A stretch of DNA of 64,000 bases from Photobacterium proteolyticum (GTDB taxonomy: Bacteria; Pseudomonadota; Gammaproteobacteria; Enterobacterales; Vibrionaceae), in the NCBI RefSeq assembly GCF_001939735.1, contig NZ_MJIL01000076.1, positions 62,001 to 126,000 on the forward strand. The letters run 5' to 3'. How positions within the stretch are numbered: position 1 is the first letter of the stretch; each line of letters starts with the position of its first letter. A model generated the notes under the pieces. That model did not search any database. It was not told the origin of the DNA and saw nothing but the letters and a program-made list of their open reading frames with translations. A program made the translations under genes and the position numbers. Positions 26,760 through 35,900 of this stretch are shown piece after piece.

Positions 26760-29456
26760 ATGACCACTAACTTCTATATCCCCGAAGATCATGCGCCGTT
26801 GCCTCCCAAAAATGCCGAGGTCATTACGACAGCCTGTGATTACTGTATCGTCGCCTGTGGTTACAAGGTCTACCGCTGGCCGCTCGAACAGCAAAACGGT
26901 GGCCAGAAAGCGGATCAGAATGCATTTGGTGTGAACTTCCCGAGTGCCCCGCTGCAGGCATGGGTTGCTCCGGCACAGCACAATGTGGTGATGCACAACG
27001 GCAAACCCCACAATATTGTCATCGTCCCGGACAAGGATGCGGGCGCCGTCAACAAAACCGGTGACTCCTCGATGCGTGGCGGCCTGCTGGCGCAAAAAGT
27101 CTACAACCCGGCAACCGGGACCCGTGACCGCCTGACTCAACCGCTAGTGCGTATTGGCGGTAGCCTGCAGCCTGTCCCTTGGGAGTTTGCGCTCGATATT
27201 GCCGCTGAAGTCGGCCGCCATGTGATCGACAAACACGGCACCAACGCCTACGGAGTGAAAACCTTCTCGTACCAGTACATCGAGAATACCTACGCAATCA
27301 CCAAGTATGCCCTGCGCCATGTGAATACCGCCAACTTCTCGTTCCATGACACCCCGTCGGATGTTACCTCGACACCGGGCTTCAGGGATGCTGGTTTTGA
27401 CAACTTTGGTCCGAGCTATGATGACTGGGGGGCCGCCGATACCCTGATGATCTGTGGTACCGACCCGTACGAAACCAAAACTATCCTGTTTACCCAGTAC
27501 ATCATGCCAGCCGTACAGCGCGGCATGAAAACCGTTATGCTCAACCCGCGTGAGACTGCCGGTATTGCCTACCTGAAAAAACACGGCGGCCTGCATATCG
27601 ATCTTAACCCAGGTTCAGACAACCTGGTCGTCGGTGCCATCATCCGGGTGATCATGGAAAACGGCTGGGAAGACACTGAGTGGCTGCAGAACTGGGTGAA
27701 CAACAAGTGGGAATCTAACTCCGGCTTCGGCCAGGGGACCCGTAACACCCCATGGCAATGGCGCACCACCTGGGGCAAGTTCCAGACCAACGGTTTTGAA
27801 GACTACAAGAAGTGGAACCTGGCCCAGAAAGAATTCGATCCTAAATATGCCGCCCAGATGGCCGGAATCGACGTCGACAAAATCTATCTTGCCGCCGAGA
27901 TGCTGGCTAAACCGGTAGACGGCAAGCGGCCGAAAACCTCCATCGGGATCGAGAAAGGCTTCTACTGGTCAAACAATACCGGTAACACCAATGCCATTTC
28001 CGCACTGGCTACCATCATCGGCACCGGAGGCCGGGAAGGCCGTGTGATCGGTCGATTTGGCGGCCACCAACGTGGCGGCCAGTCCGGCGGCAAGCTACCG
28101 CGCAACAAATCTCCGGAAAAAGTACCGGGACGCCGGCGCCGCTCTCTGGATACCGATCGCTACCTGTACTCCGGCCATACCCGCTTTGCCCATGTCATAG
28201 GTACCACCTGGATCCAGTCGATGTGCGGCAGTCAGGGCCTGCAGAAGAAGTTCTGGGAGCTAACGACAGCCAACCCGCATCAGGTCTATAGCTATGACAA
28301 ACAAGAGATTATCGACACCCTGAAAAAGCGGGCCGATTCCGGCGGCATGGTCGTCATCAACCAGGATATCTACCTGCGTGACCCAATCGGTGCCAAGTTT
28401 GCCGATATCGTCTTCCCGGCTGCAACCTGGGGTGAAGCCGACTTTATGCGCGCCAACGGTGAGCGTCGCCTTCGCCTGTACCAGAAGTTCAACGATGCGC
28501 CCGGGCATGCACAGCCTGACTGGTGGATCATTGCCCAGCTGGCTCGCCGCATGGGTTACGACGGCTTCGACTGGGAGAACTCCAACGATGTTGCCGAAGA
28601 AGCATCGCGCTTTAGCCGCGGTAGCCGCAAAGACTTCCATATGATCAAGGTTGCTGCCCATGCCGAAGGCAAAACCCTGCACCAGAAACTCCGGGAGTTT
28701 GGTACCACGGGGATCCAGGGGCCGGTATTCTACAACTACGATACCAAGGAGCTGGTCGGTACCAAGCGCCTGCATGATACCGAGATGACCACAGAGACCC
28801 TGCTCGAGAAAGGCCTGGCTGACGGCCCTCAGGGAGCCAATGTTCTGAAGAAGCAGCTCACGGCCTTCAACAGCCAGACCGGTAAGGTCAACCTGCAGAA
28901 ACACCCATGGGATCTGTTCAGTGATTTCTATGAGTGGATACAGCCCAAAGGCGAGGAGCTGTGGTTCTCGAACGGCCGAATCAACGAGATCTGGCAGTCC
29001 GGCTTCGACGATGTAGAACGCCGTGCCTATGTAATCCAGCGCTGGCCGGAAAACTGGGTTGAGATCCACCCTGACGATGCCAAGCAACGCGGGATTGAGT
29101 CAGGCGATCAGGTAATGATGTACTCAGACCGAGTGGCCAACTTCAAGGACACCATTCTGGGGGTACACGGCGATGACTTCCAGTTCAGTAAGCTGATGGA
29201 AAACGGCCATATCAAGCTCGACAAGGCGGCTGTCACTGCTGTGGCTATCGTTACGCCGGCCACCAAGAAAGGTACGTTGTATGCCAATATGATCGACATG
29301 CGGCAACCTTCCAACTCGCTGACAACCCGAGTCGTGGATCAGATCAGCGGTAACTACAACTACAAAATGGGTGTCGCCAATATCAGGAAGATTGGTGACT
29401 CCAAATACAAGCATGAATTCCGGGCGTTCTCGTTTGCCCCGAGGAATATTGTGTAA
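26760..29456 (+). CDS. Molybdopterin oxidoreductase, AioA/IdrA family (candidate iodate reductase large subunit)
   Basis: An 898-residue DMSO-reductase-family enzyme. The N-terminus has the Cys26-x2-Cys29-x3-Cys33 motif of the [3Fe-4S] cluster typical of arsenite oxidase and its relatives, and no signal peptide. Further landmarks are SMRGGLLAQKVYNP, LMICGTDPYETKT, GRFGGHQRGG (Arg432, His436) and the C-terminal pterin-binding domain. From memory, arsenite-binding residues of Alcaligenes AioA are His195, Glu203, Arg419 and His423. Here Arg and His of the last pair are kept, but the region matching the first two (VTSTPGFRDAGFDNFG) lacks them. With two diheme peroxidases and a Rieske subunit in the operon and no arsenic genes, this fits iodate reductase IdrA better than arsenite oxidase. 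AGGAGG precedes the ATG. Family assignment is firm; substrate is inference. Confidence 0.9.
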   Translation: MTTNFYIPEDHAPLPPKNAEVITTACDYCIVACGYKVYRWPLEQQNGGQKADQNAFGVNFPSAPLQAWVAPAQHNVVMHNGKPHNIVIVPDKDAGAVNKTGDSSMRGGLLAQKVYNPATGTRDRLTQPLVRIGGSLQPVPWEFALDIAAEVGRHVIDKHGTNAYGVKTFSYQYIENTYAITKYALRHVNTANFSFHDTPSDVTSTPGFRDAGFDNFGPSYDDWGAADTLMICGTDPYETKTILFTQYIMPAVQRGMKTVMLNPRETAGIAYLKKHGGLHIDLNPGSDNLVVGAIIRVIMENGWEDTEWLQNWVNNKWESNSGFGQGTRNTPWQWRTTWGKFQTNGFEDYKKWNLAQKEFDPKYAAQMAGIDVDKIYLAAEMLAKPVDGKRPKTSIGIEKGFYWSNNTGNTNAISALATIIGTGGREGRVIGRFGGHQRGGQSGGKLPRNKSPEKVPGRRRRSLDTDRYLYSGHTRFAHVIGTTWIQSMCGSQGLQKKFWELTTANPHQVYSYDKQEIIDTLKKRADSGGMVVINQDIYLRDPIGAKFADIVFPAATWGEADFMRANGERRLRLYQKFNDAPGHAQPDWWIIAQLARRMGYDGFDWENSNDVAEEASRFSRGSRKDFHMIKVAAHAEGKTLHQKLREFGTTGIQGPVFYNYDTKELVGTKRLHDTEMTTETLLEKGLADGPQGANVLKKQLTAFNSQTGKVNLQKHPWDLFSDFYEWIQPKGEELWFSNGRINEIWQSGFDDVERRAYVIQRWPENWVEIHPDDAKQRGIESGDQVMMYSDRVANFKDTILGVHGDDFQFSKLMENGHIKLDKAAVTAVAIVTPATKKGTLYANMIDMRQPSNSLTTRVVDQISGNYNYKMGVANIRKIGDSKYKHEFRAFSFAPRNIV

Positions 29457-29488
29457 CACCGTCAAATTCGATGTGTAGAAAATAATAA

Positions 29489-29504
29489 AGGGGCTTCGGC
29501 CCCT
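29489..29504 (+). terminator. UUCG stem-loop after the molybdoenzyme gene
   Basis: AGGGGC / GCCCCT closed by a TTCG tetraloop, 33 bases after the stop codon. It is very stable but has no T-run, so it may protect the transcript end as well as help termination. Confidence 0.6.
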
Positions 29505-29542
29505 ATACACCAAATGACATAAAGAAGTAATACCAATGTCGC

Positions 29543-29597
29543 CAACCTATCAACCTATCAACCTATCAACCTATCAACCTATCAACCTATCAACCTA
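29543..29597 (+). repeat. 8-bp tandem repeat (CAACCTAT, nearly 7 copies)
   Basis: Six perfect copies of CAACCTAT followed by a seventh lacking its last base, between the convergent molybdoenzyme and cupredoxin genes. It is non-coding. Such arrays expand and contract by slippage, so copy number probably varies between strains. Confidence 0.95.
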
Positions 29598-29640
29598 CGA
29601 TGCCAGTTTGAAGTTATGCCAAGACGGGTAGCAATGGCAG

Positions 29641-30126
29641 CTAGCTGTCATTGTTTGCCTTCGACTGAATGCTCGCTTCAGCACGATCGAGCAGACGTTG
29701 CATCTTATCCTGGCCCCGGCGGCTCACACGCTTAAGCGCCGCCGCCCTGGCTTCCTCGATATTAACCGACGGATCACCGACAACAATCAGTGCCACCATG
29801 CCGTAACGGTGGTGCACCTTACACTTGATACCGTAGACACCCGGTTTGTCGAACTTGATATCCGAGACATTCTGGTAGGAAATGGTAATTGGCTCGACAC
29901 CCTCAGGCAGCATGCCCTGAATACTGTGCGCGGTATGGGAGCCAACCGTTCCCTCGAAGCGGACAGAGTCTCCGACATCAATAGCCACATAATCAGGAAT
30001 AAACTGGTACATCGCATCCAGATCTGCAGTTTTGATATCGAACACCTGCTTGATAACTTGTGTTTCAGCCCGGACCGCCGGCGAACACACCAGCAACAGG
30101 CAAAGGAGTGGCAGTATTTTCTTCAT
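29641..30126 (-). CDS. Pseudoazurin-like periplasmic cupredoxin with C-terminal extension
   Basis: A 161-residue blue-copper protein with signal peptide MKKILPLLCLLLVCSPAVRA. The type-1 copper ligands are visible: a His in GSHTAHSIQG, then Cys, His and Met in CKVHHRYGM, the C-x2-H-x4-M spacing of pseudoazurin. A basic, helical extension of about 45 residues follows the cupredoxin core (EEARAAALKRVSRRGQDKM...). It lies convergent to, and directly after, the molybdoenzyme operon. Soluble cupredoxins commonly deliver or accept electrons for periplasmic molybdo- and diheme enzymes, so it is the obvious candidate redox partner of the AioA/IdrA-like complex. That link rests on position only. Confidence 0.88.
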   Translation of the reverse strand: MKKILPLLCLLLVCSPAVRAETQVIKQVFDIKTADLDAMYQFIPDYVAIDVGDSVRFEGTVGSHTAHSIQGMLPEGVEPITISYQNVSDIKFDKPGVYGIKCKVHHRYGMVALIVVGDPSVNIEEARAAALKRVSRRGQDKMQRLLDRAEASIQSKANNDS

Positions 30127-30173
30127 ATTGTGTGAGCTCTTTTCTTATTGTTAATGAGAACAATACACAATAT
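30125..30173. repeat. Nested inverted repeats at the cupredoxin gene start
   Basis: ATATTGTGT at 30125-30133 pairs with ACACAATAT at 30165-30173. Inside it, ATTGTT at 30147 pairs with AACAAT at 30159. The structure overlaps the start codon and its upstream region, so it could be an operator or fold in the mRNA leader. Further upstream, TGAACG at 30226-30231 equals half of the operator seen at 23627. Confidence 0.45.
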
Positions 30174-30254
30174 CAAGCAAGTGAACCGTAACGGGGATCA
30201 TTGATTCAGCAAATCTATACAATATTGAACGTCGTCAGGCGTGGCGCAGGCAAT

Positions 30255-30279
30255 AAAAAGCCCCGACAGATATCGGGGC
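30255..30279 (-). terminator. Intrinsic terminator after grxD
   Basis: On the minus strand a 7-bp GC-rich stem (GCCCCGA / TCGGGGC) with a 6-nt loop is followed by TTTTT. Placement is right for grxD. Confidence 0.88.
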
Positions 30280-30312
30280 CCTTCTTGAGCTTAGTGTTTA
30301 CGAACGGGAGAA

Positions 30313-30654
30313 TTACTCCGCAGCCGCTTCACCGTCACGACGCTCGGCCGCTTCTTTGATCAAAGGCTGCAATTCGCCTTTCTGGAACATTTCAAGAATA
30401 ATGTCACAGCCGCCAATCAACTCACCTTCAATCCATAGCTGAGGGAAAGTTGGCCACTGCGCATAGGCAGGAAGTTCTGCACGGATATCCGGGTTTTGCA
30501 GAATATCGACATACGCAAACTTCTCGCCACATGCCATTAGCGCCTGAGATGCCTGAGATGAAAAACCACAGCTAGGCAGTTTTGGCGAACCCTTCATGTA
30601 CAACAGAATTGAGTTTTCAGCGATCTGTTGTTTAATTTTGTCGATGGTTTCCAT
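30313..30654 (-). CDS. grxD: Monothiol glutaredoxin 4
   Basis: Carries and transfers [2Fe-2S] clusters with glutathione, often with BolA proteins. The 113 residues form one thioredoxin-fold domain with the monothiol active site CGFS (Cys29), KGSPKLPSCGFS upstream, the TFPQLWIEGELIGG loop and GGCD for glutathione binding. Length equals the E. coli protein within two residues. A purine-rich GGAAGC lies before the ATG. sodB follows divergently; in E. coli grxD and sodB are also close neighbours, so this is an old arrangement. It has its own terminator. Confidence 0.96.
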   Translation of the reverse strand: METIDKIKQQIAENSILLYMKGSPKLPSCGFSSQASQALMACGEKFAYVDILQNPDIRAELPAYAQWPTFPQLWIEGELIGGCDIILEMFQKGELQPLIKEAAERRDGEAAAE

Positions 30655-30900
30655 AGCTTCCTCTTACGACACTTACTTATAAGTTGAATTTCACAGACAT
30701 CATTCTACTTGGTCATGCCAAGGAAAAAAACGCCTAAAATCTATATGGATATTTTAAACGGCAATCTAGGCAAGTGTCTGAATGAAAAATATCACTTGAG
30801 ATCCCGGCATATCCCTCTTTGAAGTGCTATTTTTTAGTAAATGGGGGTTTTAATAAAGTAAAAACTTGCTAAAATAGCTCAGCAGTCACATTATGCCTCT

Positions 30901-30936
30901 ATACCAATGAGTATAGTGACCTAATATGATTGGTAT
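30901..30936. repeat. Inverted repeat in the grxD-sodB intergenic region
   Basis: ATACCAAT and ATTGGTAT form a perfect 8-bp inverted repeat with a 20-base spacer, 90-125 bases upstream of sodB. It may be an operator or a leader stem. The rest of 30655-31026 contains a small GGGG/CCCC hairpin at 30987-31000 just before the sodB ribosome site and no gene. Confidence 0.4.
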
Positions 30937-31026
30937 CAGTCAGTTTCAAAACAATAAGTAGGCCGAAGTCTACTGGAAGCAATGTCGGGGGCTTGTCCCC
31001 AAAAAATCAGAATGGAGAACCGAGCA

Positions 31027-31611
31027 ATGGCATTTGAACTACCAGCTCTACCGTACGCGATCAACGCTCTTGAGCCACACATCTCTCAGGAAACGCTTGA
31101 ATACCACCACGGCAAGCACCACAACACCTACGTTGTTAAGCTAAACGGCCTGGTTGAAGGTACAGAGCTAGCTGAGAAGTCTCTGGAAGAAATCATCAAA
31201 ACTTCTACTGGCGGCGTATTTAACAATGCAGCTCAAATCTGGAACCACACTTTCTACTGGCACTGCCTAAGCCCTAACGCAGGCGGTGAACCAACAGGCG
31301 AAGTGGCAGACGCAATTGTAAAAGCATTCGGTTCTTTCGAAGAATTCAAAGCGAAATTCACAGACTCAGCAATCAACAACTTCGGTTCTTCATGGACTTG
31401 GCTTGTTAAGAAAGCTGACGGTTCTCTAGACATCGTGAACACGTCTAACGCAGGCACTCCTCTTACAGAAGAAGGTGTCACACCGCTTCTGACTGTTGAC
31501 CTGTGGGAACACGCTTACTACATCGATTACCGTAACCTACGTCCAGACTACATGAATGCGTTCTGGGCACTGGTTAACTGGGAATTCGTTGCTAAGAATC
31601 TAGCAGCCTAA
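31027..31611 (+). CDS. sodB: Superoxide dismutase, Fe type
   Basis: Cytoplasmic iron SOD of 194 residues. Metal ligands are His27 (EYHHGKHH), the His of WNHTFYW, and Asp and His of DLWEHAYY. The Fe-type marker Gln is present in NNAAQIWNH, in contrast to the Mn-type paralogue at 1083. The ATG at 31027 is preceded by GGAG. The frame is open from 30982, but the extra residues do not belong to the family. Codon choice is strongly biased, as in highly expressed vibrio genes. sodB mRNA is a classic target of the iron-responsive RyhB RNA in enterobacteria and vibrios; together with Fur control of sodA this would give the usual Fe/Mn switch. Confidence 0.96.
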   Translation: MAFELPALPYAINALEPHISQETLEYHHGKHHNTYVVKLNGLVEGTELAEKSLEEIIKTSTGGVFNNAAQIWNHTFYWHCLSPNAGGEPTGEVADAIVKAFGSFEEFKAKFTDSAINNFGSSWTWLVKKADGSLDIVNTSNAGTPLTEEGVTPLLTVDLWEHAYYIDYRNLRPDYMNAFWALVNWEFVAKNLAA

Positions 31612-31638
31612 TTCTTAGAAAATTAGCATCACTGTCGA

Positions 31639-31662
31639 AACGCCTGCCTCTGAGCAGGCGTT
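31639..31662 (+). terminator. Intrinsic terminator after sodB
   Basis: A 9-bp stem (AACGCCTGC / GCAGGCGTT) with a 6-nt loop followed by TTTTTA. Confidence 0.93.
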
Positions 31663-31858
31663 TTTTATTACCTCTTCAAACAGCTTTTGCCCTCAAAACT
31701 GCTCAATCTATAACCACCAACTATCTTTCCAATAACCAACCAAAACAGTGATTAATAGGTTCGCAATATTATTGAATTCCTAACGAATTCCTGACATTTC
31801 GCCTAAAAAATAAACGTAAAAATGCCGGAGCACAGATTGAAAGTAAGAAGATGCTCTT

Positions 31859-32971
31859 ATGAAAAATAAACGACCTATAAATAACCTGTTAGCCTCACTG
31901 TTCCTCTTCACCTCTGCCTTCTCGTTAGCCGAGACAGCAGCGATTCCTGTTACAACCGAAACAGTCAAATCCCAAGCATTTGATGTTCAGATCGAAGAAG
32001 CCGCAAAAATTAGCGCGACCGATTCGGCAAACCTGACTTTCAGCACCGGTGAGAAAATAAAAGCGATTTATTTCAAAGACGGTGATGCCGTCAAGAAAGG
32101 CAATCTCATCGCCGAGCTTGACAGCACCAAGGCCAAGGCAGAGTTCGACAAAGCCAAAAGCTCGTTGAATATGGCCAAGACTAAACTACAGCGCACCCAG
32201 AACCTGTTAAAGAAGCAACCTGATGCCCTGTCTCCTCAGGACGTTGACGAGCTGAAGGAACAAGTCAACCTGGCCGCCGCTGATTTCCGCCAAAAGCAGG
32301 CCGTGCTGCGCGATTACCAGATCATCGCCCCGTTTGACGGCCGCCTGACAGCCTTCAGCCACTCTGTGGGCAGCCACATCGATGCCTCGAGTGTTCTAGT
32401 CAGCCTGTATCGCCTCGATCCGGTAAAAGTCAGCTATACCATCAGCCAGGACGATCTCGGAAAAGCCGCCAAGGAGCAGGCCGTGCAAATTACCGTCGAT
32501 GCCTTCGCTGACCAGACTTTCAAAGGAAAAGTCAATTATGTTGCCCCTGCCGTCGATGAAAACTCCGGCCGGGTAGAAGTCCACGCCCGTATTGCCAACC
32601 CCGACCATGTACTGGCACCAGGCATGTTTGCAAACGTAAAACACAGACTGGCAAAAGGGAAAAAGCAACTCCTGATCCCGCAGAATGCCGTTGTTGCCAA
32701 CAATAACGAGCGCTATGTCTGGGTGATTTCCGATGGCAAACCTGTTAAGCAAACGATCAAGCTCGGTCAGAACACCAATGATGGCTACGTCGTGGTTCGT
32801 CAGGGGCTGAAAAAAGGCCAGCAAGTCGTGACAACCGGCCAACAAAAGCTGACGGCAGAAAGTGCCGTCAAGGTACTGAATAGCGATATCAATACCAACG
32901 ATAAAGAGAGCAATACCCAAGCGCCAATTCACCCTAGCACCGGGAAACCTGCGGCATCGGAGGAAAGCTAA
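31859..32971 (+). CDS. RND efflux periplasmic adaptor (membrane fusion protein)
   Basis: A 370-residue adaptor linking an inner-membrane RND pump to an outer-membrane channel. It begins with a signal sequence (cleavage near LAETAA). Next come a lipoyl half (FSTGEKIKAIYFKDGDAVKKG), an alpha-hairpin coiled coil (about 90-140), the second lipoyl half (YQIIAPFDGRLTAFSHSVGSHI), a beta-barrel (VDENSGRVEVHARIANPD) and a membrane-proximal domain (NERYVWVISDGKPVKQTIKLG). The signal peptide has no lipobox. Its stop overlaps the pump's start codon (TAATG), so the two are translationally coupled. No outer-membrane factor or regulator is adjacent, so it probably uses a TolC made elsewhere. Substrates cannot be read from the sequence. 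Confidence 0.92.
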   Translation: MKNKRPINNLLASLFLFTSAFSLAETAAIPVTTETVKSQAFDVQIEEAAKISATDSANLTFSTGEKIKAIYFKDGDAVKKGNLIAELDSTKAKAEFDKAKSSLNMAKTKLQRTQNLLKKQPDALSPQDVDELKEQVNLAAADFRQKQAVLRDYQIIAPFDGRLTAFSHSVGSHIDASSVLVSLYRLDPVKVSYTISQDDLGKAAKEQAVQITVDAFADQTFKGKVNYVAPAVDENSGRVEVHARIANPDHVLAPGMFANVKHRLAKGKKQLLIPQNAVVANNNERYVWVISDGKPVKQTIKLGQNTNDGYVVVRQGLKKGQQVVTTGQQKLTAESAVKVLNSDINTNDKESNTQAPIHPSTGKPAASEES

Positions 32972-35900
32972 TGCGATTGCCAGAGATTTGTATACGCCAC
33001 CCTGTTTTTGCCTCAGTACTGAGTATTGCAGTGATCTTGCTGGGCCTGTTGTCGTTCCAAAAGCTGTCTATCCAGTATTTTCCGGATCACAACACACCGA
33101 CCGCGACGGTCAGTGCCAACATTACCGGAGCCAGTGCCGAGTTCATGTCACGCAACGTTGCTGACAAGCTGATCGATGCCGCAACCGGCCTCGACAGCGT
33201 TGATACCATGGCAACAGACTGTCAGGAAGGCAGCTGTACCCTGAAAATTGATTTTGCCGATGATGTCGATGACGTCGAATATACCAACCTGATGAACAAG
33301 CTGCGCAGCAGCGTAGAAGGGATCAGTGATTTTCCGCCGAGCATGACGAATAAACCTACAGTTACTGACAACGCCTCCGATACCGGCTCTGCCAGCAATG
33401 TGATCACTTTCGTCAATACCGGCGGGCTCGAACAGCAAGAGATGTACGACTACATCAGTCAGCAGCTTGTCCCGCAGTTTCGCCACATTCAAGGTGTCGG
33501 GGCCGTATGGGGACCGTATGGCGGTTCGTCCAAGGCCGTCCGCGTCTGGCTCAAGCCCGAGCGCATGATGGCCCTTAACATCAAAACGGCCGATGTTGTC
33601 GGTACACTGAGTTCCTACAATGCCAGCTTCACGGCCGGTACTATCATGGGCGAAGCCCGAGATTTTTCTATCAACCCGATTAACCAGGTTGAGAATATTG
33701 ATGATGTCCGCGATCTGGTTATCCGTGTCGACAACGGCCAGGCCATTCGCCTCAAGGACATTGCCGATATTGTCATGGGAGAAGAGAGCCTTACCCCAAG
33801 CCTGCTGACCGTCAACAAGCAACAGGCAATGTCGCTGCAGGTGCTGCCGCTACGTACCGAAAACCCGGTTACCGTTGCCGAGCGAGTGAAAGAAGCCATA
33901 AACCAGATGCAGGGCCAGCTGCCTGACGGCATCGAAATGAAAATGGTATACAACCAGGCCGACTTTATTGAAGCGGCGATTGATCAGGGCTTCTCGACCC
34001 TGGTCGAAGCTATTGTTCTGGTTTCCCTGGTGGTCGTACTGTTTCTCGGCTCGCTCCGGGTTGCCTCTGTCCCTATCATCACCATTCCCGTCTGTGTTAT
34101 CGGTGTGTTTGCCGTTATGGCATGGCTCGGCTTTAGTATTAACGTCCTGACCATTCTGGCAATCATTCTGGCGATTGGCCTGGTGGTAGATGACGCCATC
34201 GTGGTAGTGGAGAACTGTTACCGCCACATCGAAAACGGCGAAACACCCTTCAACGCGGCCTTAAAAGGCAGCAAGGAGATTATCTTCCCGGTGATAGCAA
34301 TGACGCTGACACTGGCGGTGGTTTATCTTCCTATCGGTATGATGTCTGGCCTGACGGCCGATCTTTTTCGTCAGTTTGCTTTTACCCTCGCGGCAGCTGT
34401 AATTATTTCGGGCATGGTCGCACTAACCCTGTCGCCGATGATGAGCGCCTACCTGATCAGGCCCGTCGGCAACCAGCCCAAGTGGTTTAGCAAGGTCGAT
34501 AACCTGCTGAACAAACTGGCCGACAGCTACACCCGTGAACTTAGCAAATGGTTCAATCGTAAACGCATTATGGTTGCCATTGCACTGGTGCTGGTCGGAT
34601 TGTCCGGTGCTGCATTTATGAAGATGCCGCAGATACTGCTGCCGACCGAAGATTCCGGCTTCATTGACGTCACCTCGACCGCGCCGACGGGTGTCGGGCG
34701 ACAGTACCACCTAAAGCACAATGACGAACTCAATAGCGTAATGGCTGACAACGAGGCCATCGAGGCAAACCTGTCCTATATCGAGGGTACCCCGACAAAC
34801 CATGTGATGCTCAAGCCTTGGGGTGAACGCACCCAGAGCGCCGACGAGGTGATCGCCGGGCTGATAGACAAAGCCAGCAGCAATGTGTCTGCCTACAGCA
34901 TGTCTTTCTCGGTCCGTACGGCTGACAACCTCAATGTGGCCAACAACCTGATCCTTGAACTGACAACCGTTGACCGCAACACTGATGCGCTAAGTGATAC
35001 CGCAGACAAGGTCACCCAACTGCTGGAAGACTATCCGGGGGTAACCAATGTCAAAAACTCGGTACTTCGCGATCAGCTCAACTACGATTTGTCGATTGAT
35101 CGCAATGCCATCATTCTGTCTGGTGTCAGCTACAGCGACGTCACGGATGCCCTGTCAACCTTCCTCGGCTCCGTGAAAGCGGCAGATATGCAGTCGGAAG
35201 ATGGGTTTACCTACCCGATCCAGGTTCAGGTGAACCGCGAGGCACTGGGTAATTTTAACGTACTGGACAAGCTGTATGTCGGCTCGGCGTCGGGTCAGAC
35301 ACTGCCGATGTCTCAGTTCGTCACCATCAAGCAGACCACGGCAGAATCAAGCTTCAAGACCTTTATGGGCAAAGATAGCGCCGAGATCACCGCTGATCTG
35401 ATGCCGGGCTATACGGCCAGCGATATCAAAGCTTATATCGATCAGGAATTGCCCAAACTGCTGCAAAGTGTCCAGGGCTACGACTATAACGGCGTGGTCA
35501 AGGAACTGACCGACTCCCAGGCTGGGACTCAGTTACTGTTCCTGCTGGCGCTGCTCTTTGTCTACCTGATTCTTGCCGCCCAGTTCGAGAGCTTTGTCGA
35601 TCCGCTGGTGATTATGCTGACCGTACCGCTGTGTATCGTTGGTGCGGTGCTGACCCTGACAGCATTCGGTCAGAGCATGAATATTTACTCGAAGATAGGC
35701 CTGCTGACCTTAGTCGGGCTAGTAACCAAACACGGGATCCTGCTGGTCGAATTTGCCAACGAGAAGCGTAAACACGATATGCCGGCTATCGAGGCGGCCC
35801 TGGACAGTGCCCGCTCTCGCCTTCGTCCGATCCTGATGACCTCGCTCACTATGATCCTGGGATCACTGCCGCTGGCACTGGCATCCGGACCCGGATCGCT

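Noticed and set aside
28260..29087. Long open frame (275 codons) on the minus strand inside the molybdoenzyme gene
   Set aside because: It is antisense to a conserved coding region with clear domain motifs; such frames are common in GC-richer genes. It has no ribosome site or family resemblance.
26760..29456. Plain arsenite oxidase annotation for the molybdoenzyme
   Set aside because: No arsenic genes are nearby, two diheme peroxidases are in the operon and half of the arsenite-binding residues appear absent. It is kept only as the alternative.
33148..33822. 224-codon minus-strand frame inside the RND pump gene
   Set aside because: It is fully antisense to a well-conserved AcrB-family sequence and shows no protein-like features of its own.
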